Part shown: positions 1-10,769 of the stretch, piece by piece
Position numbering within the stretch: position 1 is the stretch's first letter
Layout of the letters: every line of letters begins with the position of its first letter
Origin: Dicyema japonicum
Taxonomy: Eukaryota > Dicyemida > Rhombozoa > Dicyemidae
DNA: 64,000 nucleotides
Direction of reading: 5' to 3'
NCBI GenBank assembly: GCA_011109175.1
Contig: RDEW01000005.1
Coordinates: 541,523 to 605,522 of the forward strand
Program-made: the position numbers and the translations under genes
Notes under the pieces: generated by a model
The model's input: only the letters and a program-made list of their open reading frames with translations
Told to the model about the DNA's origin: nothing
The model's database searches: none

Positions 1-340
1 CATTCGGTTGATTAATTTTATGATAATTGACACAAGACAGGCACGTGAGCTGTCCGTGTTCTGAGAAATGAAGTCTTGCGATGTTCAACGGAGCTTATCA
101 AATCCTCCACTGTTGCTTGGAATGAAAGGGAATTCCACTTTTAGTATGTTAACTATTTTTCCAGGATAGGCGTCTAGTCGAGTTGATGCATGTTCCCATT
201 TAGGTGTTCCCCAAAGAGAGTTTAGTAGAGGCTATTAATAACACTTTGAGGAAACTTATATTTCCAAATTCTAATTTTCAAATTTATCATTAAATAATCA
301 TTTAATATTTTAATTCCTTAATCCATTCTAATCGATACTG
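1..340. other. No gene recognised
   Basis: AT-rich sequence with no coding frame or repeat that I can place. A short minus-strand frame at about 60-240 has no recognisable motif. Confidence 0.5.
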
Positions 341-364
341 TTGAAAAAGTAAATCTGTGGCATA

Positions 365-530
365 ATGACCACGTGGTGTCATGTGGCTACTTGATTGAAG
401 ATTTCTCTTCACTGGTGGTTCATTGGATCTACCTTACTCAGGAGGCGCCGAATGGCTGGTCGGTATTCTAAAGGATTCATCTATTCATTCCACCGAGAGA
501 CAATTTTTTCCCTGGCGAAGAGTTCTGGAG
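365..530 (+). repeat. SINE-A copy, partial
   Basis: This stretch aligns by eye with the fuller copy at 14185-14495: a head with a GTGGTG block, then a GATCTACC/GATCCACC block, a GGCGCC block, and a shared CATTCCAC-like stretch. Divergence is high and the 3' tail is missing. A third copy is at 2855-3080. The head has weak resemblance to tRNA promoter boxes. What is seen is the shared block order; calling it a SINE is an inference. Confidence 0.5.
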
Positions 531-599
531 TCGACCTCAGCTCCCCGTACAACACTCTCTCTATCACTGTGCTTGGATGAGGGTTCAGAATCAAGGAAT

Positions 600-840
600 T
601 AGTTAGTTTGGTTTAACCTTGATCTTTAATTTAATTATCAATTTAATTTTTATAGCAACTAATGGTCTTCACGTGGGTCACCTACTATGGAGAAGACTGT
701 TGTAACCAACAGACCCACCTTCTCTCCCTTGTCTAACAACTATTGCCTGATAGTGGCCACAAACGTTCGTCATTTTTAGTTACGTTCTTGTTAGCCAACG
801 GTTTCCTTCACTTGAAGGGACAGGAGTAAATAAATATTAA
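600..840 (+). repeat. Repeat family F, 3' end
   Basis: The 3' part (about 785-835) shares an AACCGGTTT-CACTTGAAGG-ACCGGGGGTAATAAAT signature with the reverse strand of 20938-21000. A (TAAA)-rich tail suggests a LINE or SINE 3' end. No protein is recognisable. Confidence 0.45.
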
Positions 841-954
841 TCCAAAGGATTTCTCTGGCAGTTGTCAGGGGTTAACAGCCACTCAATTACTTCAGATGAA
901 TTACTTTGACTGTTTTGTTACGTAATAAATTGAAACGAACAAGATTCGCTCAAA

Positions 955-1165
955 CAACCACGGGGATCTCCTGTTCGTGCACTAATACAATTCCCTAGAC
1001 GACTCAAGAATTCCATCGTCTCAGGCGCAACCAGACGTCCCAACAGCGAGTGGAAGAACAAAAATCCTTGGGTAGGACCGCGTACTTTGTCCGTTTCAAC
1101 CTCTCGTCATTCTCAGCGGCCGAACAGGCTAGAGGCACTGAGGAGTAGGAGGCAAACGTAATAAA
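955..1165. repeat. Dispersed repeat H, copy 1
   Basis: Shares a series of blocks with 44262-44440: CACGGGGATCTCCTG, CCCTAGA-GACTCAA, a (C)CAGACGT-AACAGCGAG block and GGGTAGGACCGCGT. About 180 bp are alignable at fair identity. No coding frame was recognised, so the class of element is unknown. Confidence 0.6.
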
Positions 1166-1289
1166 TTATTCAAATATTCTAATGTTATACAAATTAATAA
1201 TTTAGATTTCTCTTCCAACAGCGAATTTTACCAAATCTCCTTTTCATTAGTTTTTATTTTATTAGTCTACTATTCACTAGTTCAAAAAA

Positions 1290-1520
1290 CATAGGATTCA
1301 TTGAATCAAAGTGGGGATTTAACAAGGATTCACAAAGAATAGGGTCATTGGAATCAAAAGTGGGATTTAACAAGGATTCACAAGAATAGGGTCAGTGGAA
1401 TCAAAGGTGGGATCTTACAAGGTTCACAGGGGTTAGAGTCATTGGAATCAAAAGTGGGGATCTTACAAGGTTCACAGAGGTTAGGGTCAGTGGAATCAAA
1501 TGTGAGGATATAAAAAGATT
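1290..1520. repeat. Minisatellite, about 55-bp unit, about 4-5 copies
   Basis: Tandem imperfect copies, each containing a TGGAATCAAA core, then GTGGGAT-T-ACAAGG and TTCACAG or TTCACAA with AGGGTCA. Units diverge at a few positions and vary in length by several bases, as in an old minisatellite. The minus-strand frame across it is only a by-product of the repeat. Confidence 0.8.
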
Positions 1521-1639
1521 GCAGAAAAATGAGGACCACAGAGGTCGAAAACTCATTCAAGGACGTTGCCTGTCCTCGTGATAGTTTATTTTTTTTAAAA
1601 TCACAAAAAATAAAATAAAACTTTTTTTATAAAGTAAAA

Positions 1640-2500
1640 TATAATTATAAATCATCAATTATCTTGTATAATGTAGAAGTCGACAAATTCCACTGGGATC
1701 GAAATTCAAACAGATCCTGTTCAACCTGGGGGTTAAAAAAACCCATTTTTCTCAAACTCATTAACATCAACATGGGGATGTCTCTCACAAATATGATTCC
1801 TGAAGACGTGACCCAACAAAGAATACCTGATCTCAGAATGATGGAATTTACATGCCTCACAAAAAGGACAGGGAAACCTCCTCTTCTTGAAATGATGCCG
1901 TCCATGCCGACACAACTTGGTCGGCGTGGAGAACCTCCGATCACAGGCTCTACAATAGAGGTTACTCACATCCAATATTTCAGAAAGAAGAACCAAGTCA
2001 TCCCTGTCCACGGAATCAATCCCATTTAAATTATGCTAGGAATTACATTCCTTGTGGTTACATAAGAGACTGAGAGATCGTGAGGCTTTAGAACATGCTG
2101 ACGTACTCCGCTGCACCAATGCACATGCTTTTTGAGAGAAGAAGACATTGAAAACTTCTTTGTGCAATTTTCGCACCTTAAAGATAGCCACGAGGTGCGA
2201 ACTTGTATTTTTCCTGATTTTCCGTTCTCCCCTTATGGACTCTTGCGTATTTTTCAGAGGATACTTCTGACCTGTCGACCACAATTTGTGAGACGGCCAC
2301 CTGACTGTAAGGGATTTCATTCTCTTGGATGACAATGTCGGAAGGCTGGAGGGGATTTATGATCTCAAATACTTTGCTGAAGCACTTATGGTCCATAAAA
2401 CTCATGACTGATCTATAGAACCCTCCGCATCTCTATCTTAGAAAAAACAGAGAACCTTGCATTCCAGGATCAAATTGCATTCTTTTACAAGGAACTGTTT
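1640..2500 (-). pseudogene. Decayed zinc-finger ORF, likely LINE N-terminus
   Basis: On the minus strand a 92-codon frame (2011-1733) shows two zinc-finger-like units: CRACDRRF followed by a His cluster HGRHH, then CPFCEACKF followed by H-x3-NH. More frame from the same unit lies at 2405-2178 and around 1944-1645, separated by stops and shifts. N-terminal C2H2 fingers are known in R2-like LINEs, which are abundant here, so this is probably the 5' part of such an element. A broken host zinc-finger gene is the alternative. No RT motif is attached. Confidence 0.5.
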
Positions 2501-2509
2501 CAGGTCATG

Positions 2510-2850
2510 ACCGTTATAAGAGTTCAGGTCTTCTAACAGCTGTTCCAGGGAGAGGGACTCCTTTTTAGGAGTTCGAAAGGCGGATGACGGCAGCATTCCA
2601 GAAGCCTAATAAATTGAATGCTTAAAAAATGTCGAAATTAATTTATATTAAATATTTTATTAAATTAAATAAAATATTATTTTATAATAAAATTACCAAT
2701 TGGCTTAGTTTTTAAATGTCACATTGTTTTCTCAGTTAACAATCTGGTTTTCGTCCTGTCAGATTCATCTCGTCTCCTACAACTTAGTGAGACCATGGTT
2801 ACTTAACTAAGTAAGATGTCACATTGTAACAATAATACTGTCCTCGATCC
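2510..2850. other. AT-rich spacer
   Basis: No convincing gene. About 2625-2700 is almost pure A/T. Confidence 0.5.
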
Positions 2851-2854
2851 CCTT

Positions 2855-3080
2855 CGTTGATTACCTGATTGAAGGTTCTTTTCGTTTTCTCTGTTCCCTA
2901 TCGTCTCTTGATCTTCTAGTGTGGCGTCATGTGATCTACCTTTAGATGACGCCAAGTTACATATTAGCATAAAAATGGTTGTTCATCCCCACTCCATTGG
3001 TAGTCTCCATAGCTGCAAAACTTGATATTTTCTTACGTATCCGTTGGTTCTCTATGACTTGTGGGACTTTGAAATGTGCC
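2855..3080 (+). repeat. SINE-A copy, partial
   Basis: Carries the TGGCGTCATGTGATC block found at 14271-14284 and the block order of that copy, including a (C)CACTCCA(C/T)TGG motif and a CATAGCTGCAA/CACAACTGCAA stretch. The 3' tail of the family (CGGTGTATCCGGGGTTAATAA) is not retained. Confidence 0.6.
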
Positions 3081-3099
3081 TTAATGATGCTCTTGTGTT

Positions 3100-3820
3100 T
3101 TTTATAATTGGTATTTCCTGTTGGAATCTTAATTTTATTAAATATATTTTTTTAAATTTAATCTATTAAATTCGATTATACGATTGATTAAGTAACTCAG
3201 TAAACCACATTTTCTACACGAATAAACAAAATTCAAATTTATTATTTCTAGTATATTTTCCATGACAGCCAGGATGCCACAGTGTCTTAAGTTTCACATT
3301 GCAAATCGCAAAAGAAAAATTATTATGTCAACCAGAATCCTCTCTTCCGAGGAACGTCTGAGTGAACTGGCTCGTCTACGATGCGGGCACCACACCTATC
3401 TACCAACGTACGATATCCTCTGTCCCTTTTGCAACCTCTGCGTGTTGACAACAAACAACTTAGTTGAATGAATTAGCACAATATTCGTCTACAATGCCGG
3501 GACTTAGTGAAGCTGGGGTTACTAAACTAACAAAGATTTATCATACTAGCTATCCCATAATTGTATTTCACTCTCCTGTGCTCGTAATCGGGTTCCTGCT
3601 GATAAGGAAGACTTTCACTCATTATGAGTATAGGTAGACTGGTCACCTTAACCCTCAGACCAATTAACCACTATCTGATGGTAGATTAAATGATAGCTAT
3701 AAAAGTAATTCTTTAAAAAGTAAATAAAAAATTTATTACGGAAAAGAGACAAAGTGGTCATATAGGGGTCGCCCTTACTGCGTGGCTATTCCCTCTAAAA
3801 TTGTGTATTAAATTATGCGG
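3100..3820. other. Mostly unannotated; one short Cys/His-rich ORF
   Basis: A 69-codon plus-strand frame (3262-3471) contains RCGHH followed by CPFCNLC, a zinc-binding-like pattern at its C-terminus. It has no recognised family and could be the end of a decayed LINE ORF. The rest is AT-rich with no gene. Confidence 0.3.
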
Positions 3821-4149
3821 TTACGTAATTAAAATGATTGATGAGTAATCTCCTTCATCTTTTATTCCATGACCACCGTTGAGACGAAAAAAATAATTGA
3901 TCCCGACGAATTTGATAGTTCTCCCACTTGATTCTACACAGGCACGTTGGGGTCGTGTGGTTTTCTGATCCCGTTGTGTCAAGCCTCCTTCGTTATTTCT
4001 TAGGCCTGGTAATCTATTCCATGTTTCCCTTTTCATACTTTGAGACACAGAAACCCATTTCTCTTGTAGTTCAAGTTTGGATTCGGTGACTCAAATTAGG
4101 CACACGGTGGTTTTCAATATTGAATAAACCACCAAACAAATCCGATGAC

Positions 4150-4745
4150 TCATCACTAGAATTCATGACGCCAAGATGTTCTACCAAAATCAAGAACGAT
4201 TCGAAGGCAGACTGGATTGGTTTCAACACTTTGTGGACAGTTTTTTATTGGGCTTCGCTGTTGAAGACTTTCCTATTGACAAGGCAGATATTAACCTCCT
4301 GAAATTCAACAGAATGTTTATCCCCTATGGTCTTAACCCGAAACTATCTCCGGGCATCCTGAAATTTATTACCTGGCCGACGTGGACATGTCCGAACTGG
4401 AAAAATTTGTACAAAATCATACTCGCAAATGGGCCCCACCAGTTTTCCCTCTGTCTACTCTCCTTTTCTACACGATTTACCAGGACACTGAAATTATCCT
4501 ACGCGGACAACCAGATTATCGCTGCAAATCCCCTTCCAGGGCTGTGACGGTGGTTCGGTCACACCTCAACCATGTGTGTGACTGGCTATCCGTGAATTTA
4601 CTGTCTGTGTCTGCATCCAAGTCTCAGTTCACCCTATTGAAAGCGGACAGGGGATTTAATGGTGGACTTGAAGTATTCCTTGAAACATTCCCATTACTTA
4701 TATGCGATTCCAGAAGATCCTTGGAGTGACATTGACTCTTATGAC
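4150..4745 (+). pseudogene. LINE reverse transcriptase fragment (family F-RT)
   Basis: Two overlapping frames (4176-4547 and 4382-4729) together give the palm end of a reverse transcriptase. They include KLSYADNQIIA, where the catalytic pair YADD has become YADN, followed by DWLSVNLLSVSASKSQ, a segment typical of non-LTR RTs. The upstream part is too eroded for fingers motifs to be seen. The lost second Asp and the frame change show that the copy is dead. It is distinct from families A-E described elsewhere in the window. Confidence 0.65.
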
Positions 4746-4924
4746 CAAATAGTCACTGAAGATTTGCACTTCCCTCTTTGAGAATCGAGCTTACAAAATC
4801 ATGAGGCATATGCAATCACACATCATATCCATCCCCACTATCCTTTCAGAGGCGGAGACGTTGAGAAATGTCCAGGACTTCTATGTAGGGAGTTAGGAAA
4901 CCCATTTAGAGAAAGGCGGCCATG

Positions 4925-5110
4925 CAGTGGAATTTAGATTGACAATAAAAAGTGTACTCAGATAAAATTCCTCTGCAGACATAAAAGAAGACACATCCTG
5001 AATGCAGTTGGATCATTAGGTGGGAGTGAACCAAGGGATGTTATGAGATTCGAACTCGGAACCATCAGGATTTTGTAGGCACTTATGACAATTAGTAATT
5101 AAATAAAAAA
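4925..5110 (-). mobile_element. SINE-B copy, tRNA-like head
   Basis: The reverse strand reads TCCGAGTTCGAATCTC, a perfect RNA polymerase III B box, preceded by AATCCTGATGG-TCCG as in the copy at 55560-55815. The body is diverged. This looks like a tRNA-derived SINE rather than a tRNA gene, because the B-box segment runs on into repeat sequence and no acceptor stem closes. Confidence 0.6.
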
Positions 5111-5119
5111 TTTCAAAGA

Positions 5120-5520
5120 CAACGATAGAATCAAAATATGACACATCCCGGAAAAATAAAATATTTGTGATTAAGACAAAAAAATATTTTAAAAATTTGT
5201 TAATATTTTAATAATTTAGTTAAGCAAAAATAGGTTTGTTTGTCTATTGGTTTGTGGTTCGAATGATGGTAGCCATCTTTCGTATGAATTTTGATTCTAA
5301 CACTTAACTGACTTACCACAAATTATGTTTTAACTGTTGTCTACTAAAAAATTCAACGTTAAAAAATTTTCTCATTTTGGGTAAATTTAAAAAATTCAAT
5401 TGAGCTTATTTGGAAACAGAAACAAAGTAGTGAATTAATGCCAAAAGACTTAGAGTAATGGAAACCACCTCCCTTCGCAAGGACATCGAATTGTCTTTCA
5501 ATCAAATTTCTATTTTTGTT
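5120..5520. other. AT-rich spacer, no gene seen
   Basis: Long A/T runs and no coding frame with recognisable motifs. Confidence 0.5.
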
Positions 5521-5524
5521 ATAC

Positions 5525-5940
5525 TTCATCCATAGTGGACCCGGCCGACATTATCGACGTTGCGTTGCCTCTCACGATTGCAACAAAGATCAACTGAAGA
5601 AGCCACCGAATCTCACGTGCGTCGTGGAATTTTAGTGTAGCTAGGCGTCCAAGTTTCTTTAGGAAGCGATTTTCCACTTATTCCTCCAATTGTCTCGACC
5701 ACAATCGGATAGAACGCGAATTGATCGCTCAGCACTTTGCATTTCTTATCCTTTGCCCTCATCGATTTTTACGCGGCATACAGTGCGTCTACGGCGCTCC
5801 CGACAATATTGGACAAGCAAAGTGGGTCGACACAAGTAACGTCCTAGACCAAAGATTTCCCATTTATCCATTCTCACAACTTCTTCAGAGGTTTCGAAGG
5901 CGATCAGGACGAAGCAAAAATAATTTAAAGATATTTTAAT
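5525..5940 (-). pseudogene. Family E element, C-terminal domain
   Basis: Read on the minus strand this gives GKSLV-DVTCVD-LCLSNI, then a Lys-rich linker, then FYPIVVETIGGISG and a final VRGNATSI. The same order (VWD-T-VDT, linker, F-P-VE-G, REG-L, VRGN) occurs at 61320-61700 minus, 13480-13765 plus and 13875-14165 minus, and in metazoan RT elements with a C-terminal nuclease-like domain. Stops and one-base shifts show that it is dead. Only this C-terminal part is present, as expected for 5' truncation. Confidence 0.65.
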
Positions 5941-5980
5941 TGTGAAATGTTTAAAAGAATATTGATAGCTTTTTTCATTT

Positions 5981-6050
5981 AGAAATTGCTCAAGGGTAGA
6001 GTGGAAGCCTGTAGTTCTCTAGGTCCCCTGTTCAAATCCGGTTCTTGGGA
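5981..6050 (+). tRNA. tRNA-Tyr(GTA)-like relic
   Basis: The order matches a eukaryotic tRNA-Tyr: D arm GCTCAAGGGTAGAGT, anticodon loop CTGTAGT (anticodon GTA), AGGTC variable segment, then a T arm with a perfect GTTCAAATCC B box. A run of seven T follows at 6051-6057, the usual Pol III terminator. The anticodon stem pairs badly and the acceptor stem pairs only through several G-T wobbles with one mismatch. It is therefore more likely a pseudogene or the founder of a repeat than a working gene. No anticodon-loop intron is visible. Confidence 0.5.
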
Positions 6051-6059
6051 TTTTTTTAT

Positions 6060-6300
6060 AGTTTCATTTTATCGGTTACTCAGATTTTTTAATTTTTGAG
6101 AATAAAATAATGAAAAATGTAAGTTTTGTTAAATTATGAGTAATAATTTAACTTTAACTGACTTTTTAAGTTTTACACGATTCATATTCTAGTTAATGCA
6201 TGTTACAATCTCCCATCCATAAAGCCGTTTATGCAGAAGAATCACGTAGACATTCAATTGTAACAAATTATTATTTTACTATCTTAAAAGGTTAATTCTA
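6060..6300. other. AT-rich spacer, no gene seen
   Basis: Nothing recognisable on either strand. Confidence 0.5.
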
Positions 6301-6304
6301 ACTA

Positions 6305-8650
6305 AAATGTTCTCTATCCAATTCTTTTCCTCTTAGAGCAAGTAAACCCAATTGTCACAGTCCTTTTCCTCAATATATATTTCATCACTTCGCTCGAACT
6401 CTTCTCTTGAATTTCTTTATAATCAGAAAGAGAGTAAATATCCTTTTTCCCTTCACTAAGTTTATCATAACGCCGCGAAACGTCGACTTGGTTCCTATAT
6501 GATACAGTCATACTCTCCAAAGTCTTCATGATTACCAGCAATTGAACATACGTTCTTTCACTTATATAGATCTGGCATACTTCCACGAATGTGAAGTCAC
6601 AAAGCAATCCCAAGTGAGCACAATCGGGACAATCTTGACCTCTGCGTGGTGTATCAACTCCAGCTCTTTGGAAAGAAGGTCATATTTCCTCAGCTTTTCG
6701 CATTACACCTGCTGTAGATTTTGGGAAGATGTTATTCCCACTTCGACCAAGGTAATTTTGTTTCTCCTTTTATCAAAATCGAACAGGTCTGACTTATGCT
6801 CAATAATTATGTCCGTTTTGATAAAGTTGTCAACTCTGACTTCAACCGAGTCATTCATTATAATGGATTGCACTGAATGAGTTTTCAGTTTCTTCTCTTT
6901 TTTTGAGATTAAACTCTCTGCAAAAGTGGAAATGTAGACACCTCACGACTTCGTTATGTCTTCTTACATAATCCCCATGCAACATCTTTTCACACCTTGT
7001 GGCACAATGATCCACGGTCTTCTTCCATTTTTTACAATGGGTGACATTGCATTTTGTTCTCCAAAGAACAGATTCCTATCTTGAATAAGGCAGAATAAGG
7101 CTTCCGACCTTGGGGAGTTATTCCCTTTTAGAAGCCAATGAGAGGAATGCTCTATATTCACATAATCCTCCAACAAATTCTTATAAATAACGGAATGAAG
7201 ACTCTTCAATCCTATTTGATTCATTAAACCTTCTTTTTGCATGTTTGATATCAATTTAGTATCCAACTCAGAAGTGTCGCAAACAGAATACTTGTGCCTT
7301 AGAAATTCTTCAATTAATGCCAAATGTGTTTTCTCTGAAATTTCGGCTTGAAGAATTGCGGCACTTCTACTGCAAACAGTACTTCTGAGTTTCAAATACA
7401 AAAACCCATATAACATCACTTAAAAGAGAGATTGAGCGTAGCCCTCTCCCAAGGTAATTCCTCGTTAAATAAAGCCTCTGTTTGCATGCAGGTTTGAGAT
7501 GGACTCGATGTTTAATCAATATGGTGCGGATAGCTGAGTCAATCGAATCGTATTTACAGGGTTCCACATTAATAGTCCAATGGATACTTATATGTCAATA
7601 AACGGATAAGTGGGTCAAGCACTAAGACAAACATGGGGGATAGACTATCCCCCTGCAAATTCCCCTTTCAATCTGAATATCACGAATATTTTCATTATTC
7701 AACATTAGTTTCACTCTCCAATGCATAATCTCACAACTTTAATTCCGGATTTTTCAAGGACTTGCATTAAAAAGTTGTGGTCAACCGAGTCAAATGCTTT
7801 TTTGACGTCAATCCATGCATCATATAATCCACTTCCATATACTTTATTAATGATTTATTGACTAGTGCCTGTTCTTTAGCACCCTGACATCTCTTCCTTG
7901 TTCCCATCTGGTTTTCAGAAAGAAGGCCAAACGCTTCCACATAATCCGCTAGCTTGGCATTGATACACTTTGTCATAAGTTTATAGTGACGACATGCATG
8001 TAATAGGGCTTAAGTCCTTTGGAGACTTTGCCGCTTCGCATTTTGGAATCAAGTACGTAATTCCAGAAAAAACCAGTTTCCAGGGACGTACTCCCCGTTT
8101 ACAATTCAATGCATTTCGGTATAAATTCATGCAGCGAGGTAAATTTCTTAAGGAAGAAATTGTAGATCCCATCACAACCTGGGGCCTTCCAATTCGGCAA
8201 ATATTGAATCAAATACATTTTTTCGAGAATTCAACAGACACATTTTCAACACCAGTCATTTTTTTTCCGATATTAAAACTTTCCGAATTTAGATTCCTCC
8301 TTTTCCAAATTCTTCCCAAAAATCTGCGCATTTTTCCTTATCACTTGAGATATTAATATTATTTGTCGTGAATTCAAGTTCCTGTAGAAGGATTTTCTAT
8401 TCAATTCAAATATTTGGTTGTCCATACGAAATTTCCTTTTCGATTCAAATGTCGATATTTTTTTCTCCATGACTTTAATCCTATCTTGGATAAGAGACGT
8501 AATTCTGGTCCTTTCTTGGGATTGTTTTTTCCTGTAACCAACTATCGACAAATCATGGCACCCCATAGACTTCTCGTCAGCAGAAAAAGTCTTCGTAAAA
8601 AACTTTTCAATAAAAACAGAATGTGATCTCCATTGTTCAATTTTCTTAGT
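6305..8650 (-). pseudogene. Decayed R2-like LINE (restriction-like endonuclease type)
   Basis: Minus-strand frames line up in order with the intact element at 34783-37179. From the 5' end these are a basic/coiled N-region (8662-8273), RT block ENQMGTR-RCQGAKEQALVN (7976-7767), HLKP-RLYL-RN-LGRGL (7567-7367), the LHSVIY and LLKGNNSP-RSEALFCLIQDRN blocks (7419-6964), and an endonuclease region (6900-6305). In that last region shifted frames give ITLVEVGI and KYDLL equivalents. Many stops and shifts are present. The endonuclease segment 6545-6800 is nearly identical to 30395-30655. Confidence 0.8.
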
Positions 8651-9230
8651 CATATCCTCCATCCATTTTGAGGCTCAATTTTTTTGTAGAGTTTGATAGG
8701 CAGTTTGCCCAGCATCAATAATAGAAGAAATTTAATCAATTGACGTTGGGTGATTGACTTTAATCCAAGCATAACACGGTTCAGGCATTCGACAACATCC
8801 ACTTTTACATAAGGAATTTTCTTCGTACGGGGTTTTGAAGAATGGTCAATTGATTGATTAGTCCGTAACTCCTCAATAAAAGTGCGTTCACAACGAGCAT
8901 ACAACTTAGCCTCAATAAATGTCATAGGGGCTTAGAATCTGAGGTCCCCTTCGAATTATGTCCATTGCTTAATAATTGTTGACGCATTTTGGGCGTATAT
9001 CAGTCTTTCGAACTCAGGCATTGTTATTTCCTCCCCAAACTTAGACTTGAACCCTTCCAAGAGAGTAGCCCACCCACCTCTGGGGACACGACCGAGTCTA
9101 GAGCGCGTGCTTTCAATAACCTAGGTAGCCCATTGTTCTCGACAATCAGCTGTTGAGGAAGACATTATTGCTCGTAAAACCGGAAATTTCGTGTTGTTTT
9201 GGTGAGGACGAATCCTAGAAGACATTCAAT
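8650..9230 (-). pseudogene. Upstream ORF pieces of the R2-like LINE
   Basis: A 91-codon basic frame (8925-8650) and a shorter frame around 9225-8940 (containing LGRVPRGGWATLLEGF) precede the decayed R2-like RT on the same strand. No motif identifies them. Their position fits the N-terminal region of the element, but they could belong to another repeat. Confidence 0.35.
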
Positions 9231-9264
9231 TTATTAAATCAATAATGTAATTAAATTAGCACTG

Positions 9265-9330
9265 CCAACCATCCAAAGTGGACCCCGCCGACATTATCGA
9301 CGTTGCGTTTCCTCTCACGATTGCAACAGA
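9265..9330 (-). pseudogene. Family E element, extreme 3' end
   Basis: Fifty-odd bases here (GACATTATCGACGTTGCGTT and neighbours) match 5537-5590 almost exactly and encode the same minus-strand C-terminus, AIVRGNATSIMSAGST. A fragment this short at the end of the element suggests extreme 5' truncation. Confidence 0.65.
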
Positions 9331-9354
9331 AATAAAATAGTTATTATTTTTCTT

Positions 9355-10300
9355 AGAATTCTTGTTGCATATTTTAGAACTTTATAGATCAGGCATGTCA
9401 ACTATAATCATTTTTTCCGCATTTTTCAGACGTTTAAGAGCCACGTCAACCAAAAAGTGCTTTTTTATAATGATTAATTTCTCACAAATTTTCATTGTCT
9501 TAACGGCTTACATCAGAGAGAATAGTAATAGATTTTTGCTCACGCTTGTGTTTTGTTATGAAGGTTGTCTATTTTACTCTGCTACAAAAACAAGAAATAG
9601 TAACCTATCTAAGTTATCAAATTTTGCCATCAAATTTGCTGAAGGAGAAACGAAATTTCATAAGAACGACGTCATTATTCAGACTAAAAAACTCATTGCC
9701 GGCTCAACTATTTTTTTCAAAACAAGTGGAATTTTATTGCGCAACACCTATCAGAGCATATACAGTGAGAGAAAAGTACTAGTTATCTATTCTAATATCA
9801 GTTATATTTTTAATTTAGTTGATCTACGACACTATTCAAATTTCAATAAAAATTTTTGCTGGCTTTTGGTTGGATTCCTTTTCCAAATTTTGCTGGACCT
9901 CTAAAGAGTAAATCGGCTACGGAGGTGTCAAGTGCAATAAAGAGCACAATTTTTATGTTTAGAATACCAACCATTTTGGACACGGACAATGGCAAGGAAT
10001 TTTTAAATGAAAAAATGTTCGAGTTATGCTCAACATATGGTATAAAACAAGTCAGGGGACGTCCTTGGGTGCAGAGACAAGTCGAGCGTCTGAATCAGAC
10101 ATTGAAATTTATGATTTCTTCAACCTGCTTTTCAAAGAATTTGAATTTCAAATGGATAGACATCATTGAAGAAATTACAAGTTCCTATAATTTTGTCCAG
10201 CATTTGGTGATCGAGTTGTTAGAAGGGTCTATTTTGATAATAATAAAAAACACGAAAAAGTGGCTAAAACGAACACATTGATACATTCATATATCATGTT
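9355..10300 (+). pseudogene. Retroviral-type integrase relic (GIN/KRBA2-like)
   Basis: Two frames join across a shift at about 9860-9900. They give VDLRHYSNFNKNFCWLL, PLKSKSATEVSSAIKS, then IPTILDTDNGKEFLNE and GRPWVQRQVERLNQTLK. These are the DDE integrase core features: the D-N-G-x-E-F block and the Q-G/R-x-VER-N-x-T-LK block containing the catalytic Glu position. Such integrases occur in Ty3-like retrotransposons and in GIN DNA transposons. No RT or LTR is visible here, so the class is open. Frame breaks make it non-functional. Confidence 0.75.
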
Positions 10301-10309
10301 AAAGAAGTA

Positions 10310-10765
10310 TCTACCACAGGAATGATTGATCTAGAAGATGGTAGTGTGATTCAGAAAAATAGCAGAGACTTAGCGAAACTAGAATAATTTTACAATATAA
10401 ATTTCTTAATTTTTTCTAATAAAAACAGTTATTATTATTTTAGGGTAAATCTGATCATCAATAACGTTGAGATCATTTATAATATCATTAGAGTTATACC
10501 TTCACGAAGTTTCTATGGGAAGATAGCGTCCCGAAAATCATCAGGAAAAGTCAATTAGTAACGTTCTTCTGTTTAATCGAAATTTTAATTAAATGTATAT
10601 TATCAAAAATATGTAAATTATATTTTGTTAATGTTGTGGATAATTTTACTAGTTTAAAGCAAACTTTGTTCAGATATAAAACTTCATTTTTTCAAAAATT
10701 TAAGGTTCAATCATTAATACGGAACGATTGAACTTACGTGGTCGGCTGAGAACGGGTGGTTACGG
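10310..10765. other. AT-rich spacer, no gene seen
   Basis: Nothing recognisable beyond short A/T-rich stretches. Confidence 0.45.
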
Positions 10766-10769
10766 CCAA

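Noticed and set aside
9362-9782. Overlapping plus frames of 180 and 78 codons upstream of the integrase as a separate gene
   Set aside because: They are low-complexity and hydrophobic, and merge into the integrase relic only after about 9800; no independent motif.
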